DNA from: Epiperipatus broadwayi
Lineage: Eukaryota; Onychophora; Udeonychophora; Euonychophora; Peripatidae
Assembly: GCA_028023455.1 (NCBI GenBank)
Contig: JAQFVV010012420.1
Location: forward strand, 5,599,770 to 5,663,769
Direction of reading: 5' to 3'
Length of the DNA stretch: 64,000 nt
In this document: in pieces, positions 36,881 to 47,885 of the stretch
Position numbering within the stretch: the stretch's first letter is position 1
Layout: the number at the start of each line of letters is the position of its first letter
Notes under the pieces: generated by a model
The model's input: only the letters and a program-made list of their open reading frames with translations
What the model was told of the DNA's origin: nothing
Databases searched by the model: none
Made by a program: the position numbers and the translations under genes

Positions 36881-37799
36881 ACTCTCACTGGTCAGGTCAC
36901 CAACACCTGAAGAAAATCGGAGAATAATACTTCTCAAAATGTTGTGCATATTGGAATATTTAAATAAAGTTCAATTTTGTTAAAGACATTCAATACTCAT
37001 ATTAGATGGTGGAAATAGTCCAACATATAAATACAATAAAAACATCATCATCACAAACCTTAAGGAAACTACAAAATAAAACCATGTTAAAAAGAATTTT
37101 GTGTGTGAGCCCTGCATTTTTTATTAATAGAAAAGATTTTTTTTATATAAAAGTAATTTTTTTAAAAATAATTGATAATTTTAAATATTTTCATGTAGTT
37201 AATGTTTCAAATTGTAAAACATTTTTTTTTAAATCTAGTCAATTTTCTCTTCAAAATTGTGATATAGTTTTTAGAAAATTCAATTTCTTGTAAATTAAAA
37301 AATGTTTTTTTTAAACATGTTTTTTGTTTTCATTCATTTTTCTTTTTAAAAATGTAAGAAAAGATTAATTAAGTTAAATCAAAGATTGTTATCTTTGATT
37401 TTCAAAATGTTTTTTTTTCAACTCTTAGTTATTTTTAAAAAATAACTTAATTAATTAAAATTTATTTATGAATATAAATCAACTGATTGATTATAATTTT
37501 TATGAAAATATATTTTTGATGAAATAAATGTTTAAAATTTCATACTACAATGTCATTTTTTTGTTTATTGTTAATCAATTAGTTATTAAATAATTGTTTT
37601 AAAAATAAATTTTTTAGTCTTAATTTCTTAATTCCATCCAATTCCTGTTTTATAAATTGCTGTGTGTGTGTGACTTTATTTTATGACAGCTTAATGTTCT
37701 ACATTTTTTAAAATTTTTCCAAATAAAACTACTTACTTGCAAAAGGGTAAACCTAGGAATTATTTGAAGTGATTTATTATAAGCTGCTTTTTTATTTAT

Positions 37800-38340
37800 T
37801 TCTTGGTTACAGTAACAGTTTGTAGAGTTCTTGCTTCCTGAGCTAGATTTGTATATAACAATTATATGGAATAGGGATTTATGTTTAGTGTTATAGACAT
37901 CCCAGTAATGATAATACTGGTTTGTGCAAAAGGAATATTTTTTATAATTTATACATTACATTTCATTTTATTTATTATTTCTTTAAAAATTTAGTTTATA
38001 ATTGGCCAGTACATTAACTGTAGTAAGTGACCAGAGCATTGATGATGGTCAGTATGTTTTTAGTATCTTGGCATTATTTGACTTATGGTTGTATTTTGAT
38101 GGGGTAGCACCTATTTATGTGCATCCAGTTAATTATCATTTGTATTTCTGCTCTAGGTTTGGCATTGGCTAAATAATTAGCCTTGTCCATAATGAATCAC
38201 TTTCAAATCAAATCACAAAATTTGCTGTTGATTTATTTTTTATTGTTTATCATATGCTGGTGAACCTTTAGTTAATTCTGTACTGATCTCTCATGCTCAT
38301 TCCTTTTATATTTAATTTTATATTTTATTTATTTAAGGAT
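37800..38340. repeat. unidentified dispersed repeat, copy 1
   Basis: This stretch aligns along its length with 62235-62760: shared words include ACATTTCATTTTA, ATGGCC(A/G)GTACATTA-like text, GGCTAAATAATTAGCC and CTCATGCTCATTCCT. The shared GGCTAA...TTAGCC is a small palindrome. No ORF is common to the copies. It is likely a non-autonomous element of unknown type. Confidence 0.75.
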
Positions 38341-40859
38341 GATGATAGTTTCCCTTCTCATATTTTAGCCCTAATTTGGCATTTTGTTATAGGATGTTGA
38401 TGGAACATTGCAACTTCATATTACAGCTTATTATTCCCTGATTTTTTATACTGTTGCAATATATATACATGTATTTTGAAAACCTTTTTTGATGTTTTTT
38501 ACATTGTTTTAATTTCCATACATTTCAACTTTCATCCACATTTCGAAAACCAATTAGGTACTAAAGCAGAGGACTATCTGTATTGAAGATTTTAATAAGA
38601 AATAATTTAAATCATATTCATACACTCACTTTTCAATTTATTGTCATGATATATTTTTGATAAAATATTATTTTGATAGCATGCAAAGCAGTCTCTTTTG
38701 CAAGTAATTCTTTGTGCTCTACATGTTCATACAAGTATTACCTTTTTTCAAAGTACTAATTTTTTGTCAGCAATTTTGTAAAGTTTAGTTTTTTATGAAT
38801 CAATCATGTTTCAATAATTTAGTTTGGTTTTTTCATAGTGCTTTTGTTTGTAGATGAACTATTATTATCTTAGAGACCCATTTTAACATGTAGAATGGCA
38901 ATAGTCAAATTATATGATATCTTAGTCTCTATATCCAATGTTTTATTTTCAGATTGTAAATGATATCTCAATTAAGATTTACATTTGCACTTATCTTTAT
39001 ACATTATATAAATAGTGAGTAAAATTATTATGGCAGATATTGGAAAGAATCATAACCCTGATTTTTCACTGATACCTTAATATAGTTCATGACTAATTTT
39101 GTATTAGCTTTCCTTTTTATAATCATTTCTATTATTACTCTGGAAGTAATATACTTCACATCTCAAACACCTGGATTTTATTCTCAGCTAACCATTGATA
39201 TACATTTGATTGATTTTGTTTTATTCCCGTAATTTTCCCAACTAGTATTTAGACCTGAAATATATAAAGCAATATCACATATTTTACAATTAATATGTTC
39301 ATTAGTATATTAATCTCTTTTATTGTTTTATAATCAATTTTTCTTATTTTTAAAAATTTTTTGCAATATTTGCACTTATTATATTTGAGGTTAAGTTTTA
39401 AAACTACTGGTCTTTATATAAATTAATTATTAAAAAATAAATATAAGTAGATTATTTATTTTATAAAAGAATTCATTTCATAGTACCCAACATTTATTTT
39501 ATAAAAGAATTCATTTTATAGTATCCCATTTTGGCTACTATAAATTGTATTTGAAATATTTATTAGGAATAAACAAAGAATATCTTTTTTCATTTATTTG
39601 TGAAAGAATTGCTTTCCACTTTAAATTCATTGCAATTTTATTTGCTTTATTCCACATAAATATTGAATTTTTTCTATAATTAAAGTGGATGCAAGCTGTT
39701 AAATTTCAATCATTTTGCTCAATTCATTTGCTAAGGCAAGCTTTGATTTATATCTAGCTGAAATATCTCATAATTGTTTTTTGTATATTTTCACATAATA
39801 ATAGTTTTTTTTTATAAACATACATATATGTTTAAATTTTTTAAAGACATAAGTATAAAGTCTGGCATATAATTTCATGATCTCATCCTCAAAAAAATAC
39901 TACATACCTCATTGCTGGATATCACTACAGAAAGTACTCTTGTTGTTAAGTTATGCACTGATGCAAATGCTCAATTCATCCTTCAAAATAATTTTGGATT
40001 TTTTTTTTCTGAAATGGCCATCAGAAATGCTGTTATATTAATTGATGTCCTGGACATCATTAAAATGCATCTTTTAATATTTCATTTTTTATTAAAAAAA
40101 AACTCATTAGGGGCCAAAGCAAGTATGTCAGGAAAGTGCCCAATATAGTTATTTGTTTATTAGTTAAAAACACATGTTTCTCTTTCCAATAATTTCAGTC
40201 AATTTTCCTGTTTCTCTGTTGCTTTTTCCTTGGTATGCTATGTTTCTCACAATCAGCCAACAATATTAAATTAAATATGATAAATTTTTTGCAATGTTTT
40301 CATCAGTTCTGTTTAGTGCTGGCCATCTAACTCTCATCATCAGTGATGCTTTCTATCCTCTTAGGAAAACAGTCAATCCATATACAGACTAATATTTTCT
40401 TCATATCATTACCTCCATAAACTTAAAGTAACATGCACCTGATTTCACTTCCATGTTTAACAAAAAATTTAATGTTTGTTCATTGCTTTAATTCAACCTC
40501 CAACATTCTCATGATTGCATACAAAAACATACAACAACAATGAATGTCACTCAACAAAACACTGCCACATATTGATACAGAGACTGTTGTGAGACACTAA
40601 TGTATGAAAGCTATGAAACCTTACTGAGTTGTTATACAATGTAGCCAACATAAGTACATGTGACAAGTTTATGAACTTAATTGTCAGACCTCATATGACA
40701 GTTTTTGTTTGATGATACCATTTTCATAACTTGAATTATCATTCAAAGTTATGTTACATAGAGTCACAACTCTATTCTGTATTGCCTTGTTTTTATTCAA
40801 ACTTAGTATTTAAATTTCTAAATATGATTACTATTTTAGTAATGTAACAAAATCAGTCA
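38341..40859. other. intergenic DNA with a 38-bp tandem duplication
   Basis: No protein motif was found on either strand. Bases 39455-39492 are repeated at 39493-39530 with a few mismatches (period 38). The 78-codon frame at 39912-40148 is not similar to anything I know. Confidence 0.55.
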
Positions 40860-40960
40860 AGCATTGTTAGCCAAGAGGTCAGTGCAGCAACCTTGCAAGC
40901 AAGCAATTAGTTGCAGACAATTGTTGTGGGTTCCCCTCCCGGCCGATGCTATGACATATG
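40860..40960 (+). repeat. tRNA-derived SINE head
   Basis: TTAGCCAAGAGG (40867-40878) fits the A box and GGGTTCCCCTCCCGG (40928-40942) the B box of a tRNA gene, with the normal spacing of about 50 bases. The patch is clearly richer in G and C than its surroundings. Without a proper acceptor stem it is not a standard tRNA gene, so a SINE of tRNA origin is the best call. The end downstream (T-rich from about 40960) is not defined. Confidence 0.7.
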
Positions 40961-41929
40961 GAAAAAAATCATTATTAATTTTTGCATACTCATTTTTTAT
41001 TATATATTTTTTATTATTATTGATTTTGCTATTCCAATTTTTATTTTATTTTCTCACTTGGTTAAACTGTCTAATTTTTTTTTCTTTAAATGATATAGTA
41101 TTTATACTGCTATATTAATGATATAATTAGACATAAAGGGAGAGCTGAATAATATAATAGACAATTTTCATGATATGCAAAGTGTGAATCAGTATGTGAA
41201 TAATAAAATAAAATGATGAAGCATTTGAATAATGGATAAAACAGATCTACTAAATAATAGAGTACAATAAAAAGATGGGAGAGATCATATCAAGGAATGA
41301 ACAACATGGAATTTCAAAAGGAAGAGCAAGAAAATAAAGTAAAAAACATTGAAAACATCTTCATATAATAGAAGAAGCAAAGAATTGAAAGAAATGTTAG
41401 GCAGATAAATAGATAGGTAGAGAAATAAAGAATAAGTTTGATGATTTAGTTTTCAAAAATCAGACAAACAGCTTATATATATATATATAATTTCCCTTTT
41501 ACCCCCCCCTCAGGATATTGTAAATTTTTGTAATAATATTAATGCAAATTACATAATATGTGATGTAAATTTACAAATAATAACAATCACAATAATTCAG
41601 TTCGTTTATGTATGTGCAAAACAACACCATATAACAAACAAATTACAGATTGCACATAAAAATAGTAAAAGGAATCTACACAATGCATATTATATAATAA
41701 TAATAAAAGGAAGTAATAATAAAGAAGAAAAATATTTACATAGAATAAATTTAAATTAATCAAAAATGGCATTCACATTTAAAAATATTGTTACATTGGC
41801 TAGAATCTAAATTGAAATGAGCAGTATTACTAAAAATTGGATTATATAAAGAAGGGATCCTGAATAAAGGGAAAAACTTAAGCACAATGCAATTACAAGG
41901 TTGAATATAACAGAGATTGAGGATCATGA
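40961..41929. other. intergenic DNA
   Basis: AT-rich with an (AT)n run at 41475-41490 next to a C7-type run near 41502. Nothing coding recognised, although the end of the LINE that follows may reach into 41590-41930. Confidence 0.5.
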
Positions 41930-43140
41930 TCATGAGTCATAATTATAATAGCCAAAATTTATTAGGTGCAATAAGTTGTTGATTTATAATTTTGAAAAGA
42001 AATATAAGATCTCTATATATCTGTCTAGAAGGAAGATGATTAACTTTATTTTCAACAAAAAACATATTTTGAGAATTTATTAAATACTGATTGTAATAGA
42101 TTACATCCTTGTTTAGAGCAATATTCAATGATGGGAAGTACCAATGATAAAAATAATTTGAATTTTGTATCATCACTGAAATGGTGATCATACCTAAAGA
42201 TGTCACTCATGATTTTAAAAGCTTTGCTAGCAATCATTTTTATATGATGACAAAAGGATCCACTCTTAGAAAATATAACTCCTAGATCTTGTTGGGAAGC
42301 AACTGGTTTAATTTTTTGAGAATTAATAAAATAAAAATTAATACCTCATATTTCTTAGAAAATGAAATAATGGAACATTATTTAAGATTAATTGACATAT
42401 TATTTAGATCACACCAGATACTACAGTTATTCAATATCTTTTTGAAAGAAGAGTTCAAGGAATCACACTTGAGGTTAGGAGATATAAAGTTCTGAAGAAG
42501 ATTTCTGGGACAATTGAAACTGTAAACTGTAAAAGAGAGTGGTAAATAAAGCATTGTGTAACAGTAGTAACATGCATGGATGATTTAGTATTATATGAAT
42601 CACAATATTCTGAGAAACATCTAAATTATATTTGAAAATAAAGGAGATATTATTGTTGAATTTAACATATGCTGTATGACTACCAAGAAAAGACTGTAAC
42701 CAATGAACAAATTTAGTCAAAACACCCATTTTGTGTATTTTGTGAAGAAGTGTGATATGGTCTACTTTTTCAAAGGCATGTAATAAATCAAAATAAATAA
42801 TATTAGGTCTCTGCTGATTGTCAATCATATAAGTCATATCACTATTGTAATCAAATTAGTTTCAACTGATTTATTAGAAATAAATTCATGTTGTGAAGAA
42901 GAAATTATTTTACTAACATCAGAAATAATTTTATTATAAACACATCCCTCAATAATTTGAGCAATGGTACATAATACAGAAATAGGATTATAATTACTAA
43001 CACAATTCCTGGATCTATTCTTAAAAATTGGAATCATTTTGATATATTTAAGAACATTAGGAAAAATACAGGGATTAAGAGACAAATTAAAAATGAATGC
43101 AAAAGTTATGATAAATTCTATAAATCTTTTTAAATGAAAA
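41930..43140 (-). pseudogene. CR1/Jockey-type LINE reverse transcriptase, decayed
   Basis: On the minus strand, NYNPISVLCTIAQIIEGCVYN (43085-42834 piece) matches the N-terminal RT motif NYRPISLL-x(n)-E. Next, FDLLHAFEKVDHITLLHKI (42837-42475) matches D-x3-AFD-x-VDH with changed residues. Then SGSFCHHIKMIASKAFKIM and LPIIEYCS (42290-42052) match the C-terminal part of CR1/Jockey reverse transcriptases. The catalytic ADD box falls in a broken zone. No endonuclease is seen upstream. The fragment is old, with many indels. Family assignment between CR1, L2 and Jockey is not possible by eye. Confidence 0.75.
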
Positions 43141-43250
43141 AAGGTATATTACTGTAATCTAAACTAGAATGAGTCTTAAGTCACTTGTAATATATTTTTT
43201 GAAAAAGTTATAGATTGTGATGAATATAAACATCAAAATGTTTGGAAGAA

Positions 43251-43497
43251 TAATATATATATATATTGTAACGAACGTCTAAAATACTTTTTCTTTAATA
43301 AAGTTTTATTTTAATAATTTTTCATTATCTGTGCGATTTAATATATAAGAGTTTAAGATGATATTTAATTTCAATTTTTAATTCTTAAAGAAAATTTTTA
43401 AATGCGAACTTTTTAATTTACTTTCATGTTTAATAAATTAAAAAAACAACAACAATGTAACGAACGTCTATGCTCGTTACAATATATATATAAATAT
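43251..43497. mobile_element. (AT)n hairpin locus with a small retroposed insert
   Basis: TGTAACGAACGTCTA occurs at 43267-43281 and again at 43456-43470, identical over 15 bases. The 174 bases between end in an A-rich tail with AAC triplets (AAAAAAACAACAACAA). This is the signature of a LINE-driven insertion with target duplication. Without the insert the locus would be an (AT)n run, TTGTAACGA, ten bases, TCGTTACAA and (AT)n, that is, a hairpin. The insert itself contains no A/B boxes that I can see and its origin is unknown. Confidence 0.75.
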
Positions 43498-43752
43498 TTA
43501 TAATGAATGTTTTGATTTATTGTTACTATGGAATAAAAAGCCAGAAAATAATTATTACTTTAACTGCAATTGGGATTTTTATGTTTAATTTGAAATAGAA
43601 GTGTGGGGGACAACTAATTAAGTCAATCTTTTGTTATAAAAAGTAAGGATTGCCCTATTTAATTTTTGTTCATTCCCCTCCCATACTCTTATTTAGAGAT
43701 AAATATAAAAACTCCAATTGCTGGTGAAAAAAAATTATTTTCTAGCTTTTTA

Positions 43753-45532
43753 GTCCACAACCAGATCTCAATAACCTGCGTCCTATCTCGATGATTCCTC
43801 TATTGACAAAGATCATCGAGAGCATCATTAAAGACAAGATTCAATATAACATAATTAAACAACTTTCGTGCTATCAATTTGCAAAAAAAGGCACTTCAAC
43901 ATCTGACACTGTCAGCCACTTCAGACTTCTGGTCGATCATGTGCGGAGACAAAGGAAGTCCCGGCCCATTGCAGTCCAACTTGATATAGCTGGGGCATTC
44001 GACTCTGTGAGAATTGATGTTCTTCTCAGTGTTCTGGAACAGCTAAATGTACCACCCGTATACATTCAAATGATTGAGAACCTTCTTTACAATCGGGAAG
44101 TGTTCTTGTCCCTAGATGGTCACATTGCTCCGGGTTTCATGCCCTACATCTCCATCCCCCAAGGTTCTCCCCTGAGTGCACTTCTCTTTGCTGCCTATAT
44201 CAATCCAATGCTGTTGAATATCGAGGCCACGTTTTCTGGTATCGCTGTTCCGCTACTTAATGAGAACATCAATCACATCTCCTATATGGATGATGTAGTT
44301 GTGTTTCTTTCATCCCATGATGAACTGGGTAAGCTAAAACAACTTCTTGATCACCATGCCAAATTATCTGGTTTCCTTGTCAACCCAAAAAAATCAGCTA
44401 TTTGGTCAATTCTTACTGGCCAGAAGATCTCTGGTGGATTTGAAGCAGCGCCACAGAAATTTCTAGGATTTCACCTATCAAAAACACCCACGGTGATGCG
44501 TAAAGAGATACAGGACTCATTATTAGAGAAATATTGAAACCACAATCGCATCTTTGTCAAAAAATACCTTTCCCTATTTGGGAAAGTAGCCCTTTTAAAT
44601 GCTCTCATTCTTCCAAAAATAATATACTATTTGGCAGGGTTCATCCCCACCAAGGTATTCATCAACAAAGTAGAAACCGCCTGTAGAAAACTGTGTTGGG
44701 CGGGCCGATCACCCGTAATTAGCTTGAGAATCCTCCAAAAGCCCAAAACTTTAAATGGTCTCTCACTACACTTGCTAACTATATTCAACTTACAATGCAT
44801 CCAAAATGTACTCTACAACATCTTCAAGGAAAATGAACATGCTCAATGCCCACTTCCGGAAAAGGACATTCAACCTACTGATCGGCCACCCCCAGAGGAC
44901 GTGCCTTGCTCCTTCAACAGCAGATCAACTTTATCTTTGATAACATCAAACCAACATCAACCCTATTTCAAAGAAAACTTGCGTATTGGGAAGTGTTTGA
45001 TCTTCTTGACCATCAAAAATAGAGGACCCCCAGCTGCCTTTCAATCAACATCCCTCGAATGATAAGGATGACCAAGCTCTGGAAGTTGCCGCCAAAAATC
45101 GTGGACTTCCTATTGAAATCGAACCTGCATGCCCTCCCAACAAATGCCTTCCTCCACTATAAAAGGGGGCAAGATATTGACCCTAATTGCACATTGTGTC
45201 AAAGACAGGAAGAGACTACCGATCACTTCCTCTTCGAATGCACAACTTTGAACAATTTAAGAACTCATTTTCAACATAACATGACAAGAAATCAAATTGA
45301 AATGAACCTCAAGACAGCAATTGAAAAGGGCATATTCTCTGAGATCCGGCTTTCGGCCATAATTAACTTTTCCATCTGGGCATTGCGCTGTAAGCTGGTG
45401 TTCCAGGCTGAGACTTTGAATAATATATTCACAGCGTTTTGCCAAATACTAAACAAGGAAAGGGATAGAGATATGCGCACTGCTGACCCCTTCACAGCTG
45501 CACAAACCTGGGACTCCATTGCAATTGGATAG
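43753..45532 (+). pseudogene. LINE reverse transcriptase with zf-RVT end, 5'-truncated
   Basis: The frame opens without a start, with LNNLRPISMIPLLTKIIE, the first RT motif. It shows LDIAGAFDSV, IPQGSPLSALLF and the catalytic YMDD (in SYMDDVVVF), then LGFHLSKT. An in-frame TGA at 44535-44537 interrupts it and the frame goes on (FGKVALLNALILPKIIYY). A frameshift occurs between about 44830 and 44905, with one more in-frame stop near 45022. The end holds a zf-RVT domain: KLWKLPPKIVDFLLKSNLHA and C-x2-C-x8-H-x4-C in NCTLCQRQEETTDHFLFEC. The G+C content is clearly above the flanks, so the element may be a recent arrival or under different mutation. L1/Tx1-like LINEs carry such ends, but I am not sure of the clade. 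Confidence 0.85.
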
Positions 45533-45850
45533 AGCTCCCCACAACTTTGCTGTTTATTGGGTGGCTGTTGCTTTTCATCATTTCATAAAACTCAAACACG
45601 GATATTAATACTACCTACTAACAGCATCTCATTTTAATCTTCCCTGCTATGAACTTTAGACAAATTGGGTTTCTATGGTCTATTTTTGGAACAACAAACA
45701 AGTCACAAAAGTTTCCTGTGCAAACATTAACTCAAATATATCCTTTTTTTATTTGCATGCTATTTCATAATCATTTACTTGTTTTTTTTTACTTTTTGGT
45801 CTGTATTTCTATGGTCTAAATGTACAATAAATTTGGTTTTTGAAAGATAA
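45533..45850 (+). other. 3' untranslated part of the zf-RVT LINE
   Basis: The sequence after the stop stays less AT-rich at first and leads to ACAATAAATTTGG (poly(A) signal near 45827). The element probably ends near 45850, where T- and A-rich DNA takes over. Confidence 0.5.
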
Positions 45851-46162
45851 ATATTTTTTTACATTTATTATTTTTAAGTTTTTATTATTCTAACTTTCTT
45901 TCAATTATTCCAAACATCAACCTAATGTTTAAAATTAAAATCATGCGCTTAAAATTAAAATTTTGTTTATTTGGAAATCATTTTTTAAAAATCAGTTTTT
46001 CCAATGAAAAAAAATATATACATTTTTTTAAAAAGTGAACTTTTACAATCAAAAATTTGTTATTATTTCATTTTTAAATGAACAATAAAATAATTTTTAA
46101 TGTGATCTTTTTTTAAATATATTAAACTATAGTAATAAGCTTTCTATGTGTGTGTATATAAA

Positions 46163-46196
46163 TATATATATATATTGTAAGAGATGGCTTACAACT
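46163..46196. repeat. (AT)n plus TTGTAAG hairpin
   Basis: After an (AT)n run, TTGTAAG (46175) pairs with CTTACAA (46188-46194) across a six-base loop. It has the same build as the hairpins at 15929 and 43456. Confidence 0.65.
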
Positions 46197-46502
46197 GGCC
46201 TACACACCTGTCCCAATTTCTTTTTCAACATTTGAATTCAGACCAAGTGGTAGGAAAGTAAAATATCCTACATACTTGCTTATATAAAAGTAGTATATAC
46301 ATTTATAAACATACATATAGATTGATATGTTTGAGAAATTAATTCTTTTTTTTATCTATTGTGAGAAAACAAACAGATGCATATAAACTAATATGTTTGT
46401 CTATTGGTAGAAATTAATTGTTTTTCTTTTATTCATTTAATATTATTAATTAAAATACTAATTGACTTATAAAAACGCACATAATAAAAGGTAAAAAAAT
46501 TG

Positions 46503-46524
46503 ATCATCATCATCATCATCATCA
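46503..46524 (-). repeat. triplet tail of the RTE LINE
   Basis: About seven ATC triplets on the plus strand (GAT on the minus) mark the 3' end. The copy at 22420-22435 ends in the same type of run. Confidence 0.85.
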
Positions 46525-47885
46525 ACCATTATCAATCCACTGCAGGATGAAGGTCTCTCCAAGTTCAATCCATCTTTTCTTATCTTTAGCTTCTCTTCTC
46601 CACATCACCCCTGCACACTTTCTTATTTCATCCATCCATCTCACATGTGGTCTCTTTCTGGGTCTTTTACAATCTCTTGGAATCCAGTTTAAAATTTTAA
46701 TTGTCCATCTGTTATCATCTCTTCTAACAATATGTCCAGCCCAACTCCATTTCAGTCTTTTAATTTTTTCAATGAGGTCAGTAATACCTGTTTGTTCTCT
46801 TATCCATACATTGCGTTTTCGATCCTTTCTTGTTACTCCCAATATGCATCTCTCCATACTTCTTTGAGTGGTCTGAAGTCTCTGTATTGCTCTTCTATTA
46901 AGTGTCCAAGTCTCAGATCCATAAGTAAGAACTGGCAAAACACATTTATTAAAAACCTTCCTTTTCAAACACATAGGCATATTTCCTTTTAGTATCAAGT
47001 TATTTCTACCAAAAGCACTCCAACCAAGTTTAATTCTATGATTAATTTCATCCATTATATTTCCATCTGTATTAATAATCTGACCAAGGTATTTGTAACT
47101 GTTAACTTCTTCTAACTCATCATAATCAATCTTTATTTTCATATTTTGAGAAAATCTATTAAACATTACTTTAGTCTTTTTAACATTTATCTTTAGTCCT
47201 ACTTTCATCTGATAACTCCTGCAACATTTCCTGTAGCTCTAAAGCATTATTTGCAAAAACAACTACATCATCTGCAAAATCTAAATGACTTAAATAATCT
47301 CCATTTACTTTCACTCCTTTAGCTTCCCATTTTAATCCACAAAATACTTCTTGCAGCACTGCTGTAAAAAGTTTTGGAGATATGGAGTCACCCTGTCTTA
47401 CACCCTTTTCAATGTTGATTTTCCTACTATCATTATGTAATCTAATTGTTGCTGTTGCATTTTTATAAATATTCTTTAAAATATGACAATATCCTGGATC
47501 TACACCTTGATGATCCAATGCTTTAATCACTGAAGAAATGTTTATAGAATCAAATGCCTTTTCATAGTCTACAAATCCTAAGCATAATGGCAACTCATAT
47601 TCATTTGTCCTTTCTATAATTTCTCTCAATACCTGGATATGATCTACTGTACTAAAACCACTTTTAAATCCAGCTTGTTCTCTTGGTTGGTGGAAATCCA
47701 GTGTTTTCTGTAGACGAGTTGTAATTATCTTAGTAAAAATTTTGTATAAAACTGATAAAAGACTGATAGGTCTGTAATTTCTAATATCTTCTTTATCACC
47801 TTTTTTAAATATTAATATTAATACTGCATTCTTCCAATCATCTGGTACATCTTTATCATTTAGACATTTGGTATATAACTTTGCT
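46522..47885 (-). pseudogene. RTE LINE ORF, reverse transcriptase and C-terminal domain
   Basis: Continuing after the T7 frameshift, the frame shows KKGDKEDIRNYRPISLL, LGFVDYEKAFDSI, EKGVRQGDSISPKLF and the catalytic LDFADDVVVFA near 47290. It runs to about 47180, where the missing eight bases shift the frame. The remainder (46522-47208, 228 codons) has KTKVMF, NSYKYLG, LPVLTYGSETWTL and the C-terminal RWSWAGH-like KRLKWSWAGHIVRR part, typical of RTE ends. The stop lies close to the triplet tail. All RT motifs are intact by eye; only the two shifts stop a full product. Confidence 0.88.

Larger units (their letters stand above)
35255..37076. mobile_element. two Penelope-like element copies, head to head
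   Basis: From 35912 to 37076 the plus strand carries the C-terminal part of a Penelope-type reverse transcriptase, a GIY-YIG nuclease, a 3' region and a tail. From 35912 down to 35255 the minus strand carries another copy starting within the GIY-YIG domain and followed by the same 3' region and tail. The two copies meet with their truncated 5' ends near 35912. I matched the arms in five stretches: nuclease (35830-35880 with 36490-36545), 35690-35770 with 36560-36640, 35618-35670 with 36660-36722, the tRNA-like parts, and the tails. Penelope-like elements are known for 5'-truncated and inverted neighbouring copies, so the arrangement fits the family. Both copies are decayed. Confidence 0.85.

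Noticed and set aside
40860-40945. Functional tRNA gene
   Set aside because: The A and B boxes are good, but I could not pair an acceptor stem, so a SINE head is the better call.
40864-41118. Overlapping 84- and 60-codon plus frames
   Set aside because: They start inside the tRNA-like SINE head and run into T-rich DNA, giving only hydrophobic low-complexity text.
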